64,000 nt of DNA from NCBI GenBank assembly GCA_023853785.1, contig JAJIRX010000611.1:44004-108003 (forward strand), in the 5' to 3' direction. Positions 57,885 to 64,000 of the stretch are shown here, piece after piece. How positions within the stretch are numbered: position 1 is the first letter of the stretch; each line of letters starts with the position of its first letter. The position numbers were made by a program, and so were the translations under genes. The notes beneath the pieces are model-generated. The model was given only the letters and a program-made list of their open reading frames with translations, was not told the origin of the DNA and searched no databases. Source of the DNA: Psilocybe azurescens. Taxonomy: Eukaryota; Basidiomycota; Agaricomycetes; Agaricales; Agrocybaceae.

Positions 57885-58849
57885 GTGTACTTTACAGTGC
57901 CCCCATATTCCATTGGACTCCAATGGACTTTCACCAGACCCAGCCAATTCCAATGGACAGTCCATTGGACGTCCAACAGATTCCATTGGACTTGACAAAA
58001 TTCTGGTACCAGTCCAGTCAGAGTCTGTCCAAATTCGGTCAAAGTCCGGTCAAGTCACTTCAAGACAGAAAACAGGTGGACTGGCCGGACTGTCCAGTCC
58101 GTTGGACTTCTGTTGGACTTCCAGTGGACTTCCACCGGACTCTCAGCACTTAATTAGACCAGATCCAAGAGTGCTCTGTCCAGTGGAGTCCAGTGGATGT
58201 CCAGTGGATGTCCAGTGGACTGTCACTGGTTTAATTGCAGACTTGGGAGGGGAGTTAGGGACAGTAGCAGTGTTCTTGGAAGCTTTGGGAGCCATATTAA
58301 GGAAGCTAGGTCACTAGGATAATACTTCAATCTTATCTTTAATTCATGTAGCAATGTAATATAATATATTGAACTATATACTACATTATTATCTGACTTT
58401 GTGAATTTCACTAAGTCCAACTTTAAATTCACATGGAATGGAATCCAACTGGATTCCAACTGGAATACTTTAATCTTAGCTTAAATTTATGTGACAATGT
58501 AATATAATATATTAAAAACTATATACAACATGATTATATACAGGTAAAAACAAAATAAAAACATAGTAAAAAAGAAACAAAAAAAGAAAAACAGAAAGAA
58601 AGAATGGAACAAGGGGGCAGAGGGTACATTGGTGGTGCCGTCATCCATGTTACCGACGTCGTGGTCAGCCATACCTGTCGTTGTATGTGTCGATGTCGCC
58701 GTCGGGTGTTATCGTCAGCCGTACCTGCCATGGTACACGCCGGTGTCATCGTCAGCATCGTTGTCATTGTCATTGTCGGTGTTGTTGTTGGTGCTGTCCA
58801 TACGTGTCGTGGTACATGTTGCTGTCGTCCGTACGTGTCGTGGTACGCA

Positions 58850-59370
58850 TCGCTGCCATCATTGCGTGCTGTGGTTGTCCCTGTCGTCCTCGCTGTCGCC
58901 CGTGGTGGTACGTGGTCGTCGCGGTCCGTACCCGTTGTGGTACATGTCGGTGTCGTCATCCGCCGTGCCTGTCCTGGTACCTGTCAGTGCCTTCGTCAGC
59001 GGGTTGTCACAGTCTGTACCTGTCACGGTACGTGCTGGTGTTGTTGTCGGCGTGTTGTTGTCGGCCCTGTTATCCTGGCCTTTGCCATTGCCGTGGTGGT
59101 ATCCGTCGGTGCCCTCGCCATCCTTGCCCTTGCCGCCCTTGTTCTTGCCCTTGCCGTCCTTGTCCTTGCCCTTGCTGCCCTTGTCCTTGCCCTTGCTGCC
59201 CTTGTCCTTGCCCTTGCTGCCCTTGTCCTTGCCCTTGCTGTCCTTGCCCTTGCCCTTGCCCTTGCCCTTGCCATCCTTGTCCTTGTCCTTGTCCTTGTCC
59301 TCACCCTTGCCGCCATCCTCGTCCTCACTCTCGCCGTCCTTGCCCACATCCTGGTCCACGCCAGTGGGGT
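58850..59370. repeat. GC-rich minisatellite in B2
   Basis: The core 59130-59300 is an 18-21-bp repeat of CTTGCCCTTGCTGCCCTTGT. On the minus strand it reads as Lys/Gly/Asp repeats (GKDKGSKGKD), on the plus strand as Leu/Ala/Val or Cys/Pro repeats. These are not supported as genes. Confidence 0.85.
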
Positions 59371-59690
59371 CCTAGCTGTCATCCTTGCAGTCCCTCCCGG
59401 TCCTCATCGTGGTCCTCGTCCATGTCCTCATTGTCGCCATCATGGTTGTCCTCGTCGGTGTGGCCATCGCGGTCATTCTCGTCCTCTGTCGTGTCGGGTT
59501 GGCTCTCACCTAGCTCTGACCGATGAGGCGGTGGTGGTGGTGAAAGGAAAAAGGGTTGGGGTTGGAATCAACAACGGGCCGACGTGGCATCAACATGTCA
59601 CGCACGCATTGTTGTTTGTCCCGTGCCGAGCAGTGCCAAGAATTTCGGCTGCATCGCTATGTATTTAACTAATTTTATTATTTTCCATAA

Positions 59691-59765
59691 GCCTTTGTGG
59701 CTCAGTTAGTTTATCCCGCTTGCGTTCGGCATTCTCTGATGCCTGAGTTCAATTCTCGTTGGTGT
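59691..59765 (+). other. tRNA-like sequence with box A/B and T-run (B2 copy)
   Basis: Plus-strand counterpart of 22782-22856: GGCTCAGTTAG (box A), GAGTTCAATTCTC (box B), and a T-run at 59765-59773. The T-arm (TGAG/CTCG) can pair. The other stems are weak. Confidence 0.55.
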
Positions 59766-60108
59766 TTTTTTTTCTATACTAGTATAAATTATAATAAAAG
59801 GACATCCATTGGACTTCCATTGGAATTCCATTGGACTTGTCCACTGGAATTCCAATGGTCATGTCCGGTGTGATTCCGATGGACTTCCATTGGACTTCTG
59901 TTGGTCCTGTCCGGTCATTTCCAGTGGACAGTCCACCCGGACAGTCCATTGGACTTGTAGTCTGGTCAGACATTCACCGGAATCTCACCGGAATCTCACC
60001 GGAAAATTTCAGCAGTCCTAGACCAGAAAAATTGTCATTCTGAATATAGAAAGTCCAACGGAGTCCAACCAGAGTCCAACCAAAAAATGGGGGCCGTGTA
60101 AAGACCTC

Positions 60109-60545
60109 CTATTTACCACATTTGAATGAACATTCATTCTTGATAGAATGGAGCTGCATATGAAATATGTATTGAATGTATTTAAAAATTCTGCCAAAGC
60201 GGAGGCCGTACTGTTCTTTAATGGCTGGTGGTGGAGGCTGTACAGCTAGTTAAACATACAAATTACATACCTATTTTACTACCTATTTACTGCATTTTTA
60301 ATGAACATTCCTTCTTGAAAGAATGGAGCTGCATGCAAAATATGTATTGAATGTAATTAAAATTCTGCAAAAGCGGAGGCCGTATAGCTTGGAAACCACA
60401 TAATTTTCTTACCTATTTTACTACCTATTTACCGCATTTTTGAATGAACATTTATTCTTGAAAGAACGGAGCTGCATATAAAATATGTACTGAATGTAAT
60501 TTAAAATTCTGCAAAAGCGGAGACCATTCTGTACTTCAATGCTTA
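60109..60545 (+). repeat. Three-copy tandem repeat, unit ~145-170 bp
   Basis: Copies start at about 60109, 60281 and 60423. Each has CTATTTAC(C/T)(A/G)CA, AATGAACATT, GAATGGAGCTGCAT, AAATATGTATTGAATGTA and AAAGCGGAGGCCGT. No coding potential. B2 abuts the first copy. Confidence 0.85.
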
Positions 60546-61333
60546 ATTGCAGTGTCCATGAAGCCAGGAAACTGGATAAATTGCAGTGGACCTCTGGCTC
60601 TATTTCTTCCCCCAATTTTCCCTACAATTGAATCTAGATTAGTAAACCAACCATGGTAAAAGTATTAAAATAGGGATGAAAATATCCCATGGAATGGTCA
60701 TTAGAATGGCGGTAGCCAGTGCCAAATTTGCTGCAAACCGGCTGCCAAAATCGAAAAATTTCCCCACAGGGCCAGTGTTTGGTGTATCAGGGATGGGCCC
60801 ACTTGACACTGTACCTCACATGAGAATTTTAGGCCCTCACTTGACACCGTGACAAGCACAAGATAATTGGCTTTTCAGTGAGTCTCTTTCAGGCCGTGTG
60901 ACACATTAGATCATAAATAATTCAAATTCGGTATGGTGCATCATTTGATCACTGTCCCATGTGATTTTGTAGTCCTAGAAAGCCTCTCTCAATAATTTTT
61001 ACTCTCCAAGCAACTGTATACTTACTAGATGTTAGCTGAATGAGAGGGTAAAAGAAAAAGAGTGATGTCAGATCCCGATTTCACTCTTTTAACTCATTTA
61101 TTTCAGAGTTTGGTCTCTAGCATTCAATATAAAATTTTAAATATTGGAATATCATGCATATGATCTGTTTCTATAAGTATGTAAGATATCAGATCAAACA
61201 GAGTTGTTTTTCCAGAGTCATAAATCAAAAGTTTTAATTCACAAAAGATGGCTCCTTTCAAAATAGACTAGTGATAGTAGTGGTAAATTTCTCTACAAGT
61301 TTTCTCACTCTGTAGAATTTGTTTGCTGCTGCT
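60546..61333. other. AT-rich stretch, nothing recognised
   Basis: No gene, repeat or terminal structure was recognised. Confidence 0.4.
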
Positions 61334-62890
61334 TTATTCTTTTTGTTGTAGGTTTGTGAATGCCATTAGATACTCTAGGTGGACCATCATCACCATCAGA
61401 GGTTGTCGACCTTGACAAGTAATAGTTCTGTCTTTTTCTGTCAATGGAATTGTTGATGGAAGCATGGTGCCATGAGTGTCAATGCCACTGAATGATCTAA
61501 ATAATCTGTTAGTTAGAAATACTATTAAAGCCAAGTGTGCACACCAAAGTGAATTAGAACAAGAAGCAAAGTAATCTGCATATATAAAACTATATTCATA
61601 TAATCCATATTTTGCTTGAAGTTCAAATTGTGCACAAAGTCCTGCCTCTGCATCATCATCACAATGGAGAGGGCTAGTGTAATTGTTGCAGTAGTAGGTA
61701 TTTGCTCCAGATATTCCAAGATGATCTGCATGAGAAGTATTTTCTTGGAGGTCCTTGTAGACTTTATGCAGAATCAGCCAGGCAGTCTCTGAGAGAATCA
61801 TTGAATCCTGCAGAAATTATTAAATAAAAGTATAGAATTATTGAATTACACATGCTATACCTCTGCATCATCAAATAATACTTCAATCTCTTCAGAAGTG
61901 ACTGCCTCCATTCCAGTATAAAATGTATAAGTATCTCCAGGAGCACCTCCCATAGGTGCATATGCACCCTTGGGAATCATTTTCCTTGTGAATAAGAGTT
62001 AAACTGAGATCCACAAGAGAGTGCTTTGACTTTTGAAGTCTGGAATGGTGTGAGACAAGTCGCTTAAAAATATCATTTGAGAAAGCACTATAAATCCAAA
62101 ATCAAGCTGCAAAAAGCTTTAGTATCAAAATTTATTACAATACAATGAGGCTCACAACTGTTTCTGACCCTTCTTCAACTATTAAAAAGAGCTGCATGCC
62201 ACAGTTGTGAAGAATATTGTCATTCCATTCATACTTTTAAGATTCAATTGGGATGGATGAAGGATGGGTTGGATGGTTTTAGCTCCAGGTTTAGAATGTG
62301 GTATCTATAAAATTGTTTAGTATTTTTTATTTCCAGTAAATGGAAATGAATACTGGAATAGGTTCTATCTGATCTTCTGGATCTGCAAGTGACACACCAC
62401 AGCCAATATACTTCTTCTCCAGTTTTTGAGGAGTGACAGCAATTTTTTTCATGCAGTGATATTCAGGATCAAGATGAGAACATTGACTACATTCTGCATT
62501 AAGGATCTGATTTACAAGTCAATAACACGAATAAAAGATTATGAAGTTAAATACCATTTTGTTCTGCAAAATATGCTTAACTGCTTCATCTTTGAGCTTG
62601 CAAAAGCAATTGATCTTTCTAGAATAATCCATAGACTGGAATTAAGCTTATTAAAGAAAGTTGGAACTATATTTTCAAGATATGGCCAAATGTTGTCATA
62701 AATCTGTTTTCTGTTGTTCTGTTCCTTAAAAAACCAACCTAGTAAAATTTTAAAATATTAGTATATCAATTAGAAAATTTCTCCTCTTACATTATATTTC
62801 AAACTTTCCAAGCCATAAATCAACCATTGCTCCAAGGCCAGTTCAAAGTTTTCAAAGCTGAGTAGAAAAAATAGAGGAAGGATATGCTTT
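61334..62890 (-). pseudogene. 2-oxoglutarate/Fe(II) dioxygenase-like gene, possibly TET/JBP-type, broken
   Basis: On the minus strand an exon from 61980 reads MIPKGAYAPMGGAPGDTYTF ... EVLFDDAE. After an intron (about 61810-61860) it continues ETAWLILHKVYKDL, then YYCNNYTSPLHCDDDAEAGL with an H-x-D pair, and, after a frame change, DTHGTMLPST, a candidate distal His. Upstream (62880-62380) further coding-like pieces on the same strand include FELALEQWLIYGLESL and a Cys-rich ECSQCSHLDPEYHCMKK. The H-x-D ... HGT(M/T)xP pattern fits the 2OG-Fe(II) fold. The TET/JBP label is a tentative recollection of KDZ-linked fungal members. Frameshifts make it a relic. Confidence 0.4.
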
Positions 62891-62962
62891 TTGAGGTATA
62901 ATGTCTGGATTTTTAATAGCCTGTATTAGGTCTTTGCTTTTAAAAATTTTGGCCCCTGATTC

Positions 62963-64000
62963 AAGGGCTTTTGTGTCCCCACATATTCCGGCTGAGTCCG
63001 CCGGAGTCTGCTGCGGAATCTGTTATTCCACAGTGGAATGAGAGCAAAAATATGGCACAAGGCCCTGCTATTTTATTTAATATCAATTCCAGCAGAATGG
63101 CGGATTCCGCAGCAGAATTGAATGGAATCTGTTTACAAAACGGAATACCCTGGAACGGAACCGAAAACGGAACCATAAATGGACTTAAAATTTGATATTA
63201 TTTCTCGGCAATTCTCGGCAACAGTGAACAATGTCACGCATGACTTTGGTTACCACATCAGTCCGTTGGTTACTCCAACCACCCCACCTCTTCCTCCGAC
63301 CACCACCACCCCGCTGCCACCATTGTGCATGCCCTCACCACCTCGCCATTGTCAGTTGGAGCCAGGCACTCGCCAACCCAACCTGACATGCACATGCATC
63401 ACGACACCACTGACCAATGACAGGTCCGTGTACGATGACGACGACTCCGGACATGTGTACACAGTATGACAACGGCTCCATATACAATGACAACGACACC
63501 AGACTGAGAGGGAACGAGGTGGAACAAGGGGAGGGGATGTGAGCAGGTAACAAGGCGACATGAACGTGGCTGCGACACCAGGTAAGTTGCGAACCCCACC
63601 CACTGCCGCCACTAACCCTCCCCTCTTTCTCATATAGACCAATGGCGACGCATACGTACCACACGTACCATGACACACGCAACATGTACAGTATGACAAC
63701 GGTACATACGAAAGCGGACATGACATGTAGGGATGACAACAACATGCAGGACGAAATTATGACACGCAGGACATGTACCATGACACATACGACATGCACG
63801 GCAGCCACGACAATGACACATACAACACGCATGGCGGCCACAACGACAACACACACAACACCGAGTACACCACCAACATATGGCACCCACGACAGCCACA
63901 AAGACAACAATGATGACATGTACGACACACACATGGTGGTCACGATGAATGACACATATGACCACTGCTGGCACTGATTGCTGTATGTTGGACATACAGC
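62963..64000 (+). mobile_element. hAT-like element, family C, copy 3 (runs off the window)
   Basis: It starts AAGGGCTTTTGTGTCCCCAC (first base changed from the GAGGGC of C1) and follows C1/C2 through the GGAATCC-type arm (62985-63180), CTCGGCAATTCTCGGCAACA, a CACCAC-rich unique part (63270-63600) and the minisatellite (63640-63980). The other end is outside the window, so the target duplication cannot be tested. It is closer in content to C2 than to C1, which has gene fragments in place of the 63200-63600 part. Confidence 0.8.

Larger units (their letters stand above)
57885..60108 (+). mobile_element. hAT-like non-autonomous element, family B, copy 2
   Basis: It starts GTGTACTTTACAGTGCCCCC and ends GGGGGCCGTGTAAAGACCTC, the two termini of B1 in reverse orientation. 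It has the same TCCAATGGAC/TCCAGTGGAC arms, an AT-rich part (58320-58600), a minisatellite (58850-59370) and the tRNA-like sequence (59691-59765). Flanking 8-mers (AGAAAATG and CTATTTAC) do not match, so it may be rearranged at one side. Compared with B1 it has lost many CpGs (CCGATGCCCGAG to CTGATGCCTGAG). Length is 2224 bp. Confidence 0.85.

Noticed and set aside
58859..59359. Lys/Gly/Asp-repeat frame resembling a nucleolar or histone-like tail
   Set aside because: Reverse frame of the same 18-21-bp repeat, with no start context or neighbouring exon.
58604..59668. A 354-residue Val/Leu-rich plus-strand frame resembling a membrane protein
   Set aside because: It is the hydrophobic frame of the B2 minisatellite and spans element sequence on both sides.

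Overview
The window reads as a piece of a mushroom-forming basidiomycete (Agaricomycetes) nuclear genome. The grounds are short GT-AG introns of about 50-70 nt, a hAT transposase of the type common in these fungi, chromodomain-type Ty3/gypsy elements, fragments of a KDZ-transposon-associated protein family, and mushroom-type BTB and GTPase genes. Nothing bacterial, organellar or CRISPR-like was seen. Most of the 64 kb is mobile DNA, much of it nested. I cannot name a species.

Layout. 1-17.4 kb is AT-rich and CpG-poor: broken pieces of a KDZ-associated gene, a BTB gene and two unrecognised genes, cut by non-autonomous hAT-like elements (C2, A1, A2). A2 (10434-16128) holds a TA-flanked inverted-repeat element (10758-15261), which holds a decayed hAT transposon with a readable transposase pseudogene. 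17.4-33.0 kb is an old gypsy element (copy 1, minus strand) broken by two hAT-like insertions with perfect 8-bp target duplications, B1 (22436-25204) and C1 (28972-32279). 33.1-35.8 kb is a BTB-domain gene. 37.1-46.6 kb is a young gypsy element (copy 2, minus strand) with apparently identical 368-bp LTRs and the duplication GTGAC. 46.8-49.6 kb is an inverted, 5'-truncated BTB duplicate. 52.3-56.6 kb is a P-loop GTPase gene whose 3' half contains a 2.4-kb array of 70-bp intron-like repeats. 57.9-60.1 kb is element B2, inverted relative to B1. 61.3-62.9 kb is a broken 2-oxoglutarate/Fe(II) dioxygenase-like gene. 63.0-64.0 kb is the start of element C3.

How the parts relate. Families A, B and C look like one lineage. 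They share termini of the type CAGTACTTTACA / GAGGTCTTTACA, make 8-bp duplications, and carry many subterminal GGACTCC/GGAATCC repeats. B and C carry GC-rich minisatellites that stay open on both strands and so give large spurious ORFs, and B also carries a tRNA-like sequence. The gypsy pair shares two parts I do not recognise: four copies of a module ending in WY between the gag zinc knuckle and the protease, and an extra ORF between integrase and the 3' LTR. Stops are repeatedly of the CGA-to-TGA kind, which fits deamination of methylated CpG. The strongest candidate for something undescribed is the 70-bp array at 53.8-56.2 kb, where each unit has the form of a 67-nt fungal intron plus a variable 3-nt spacer.
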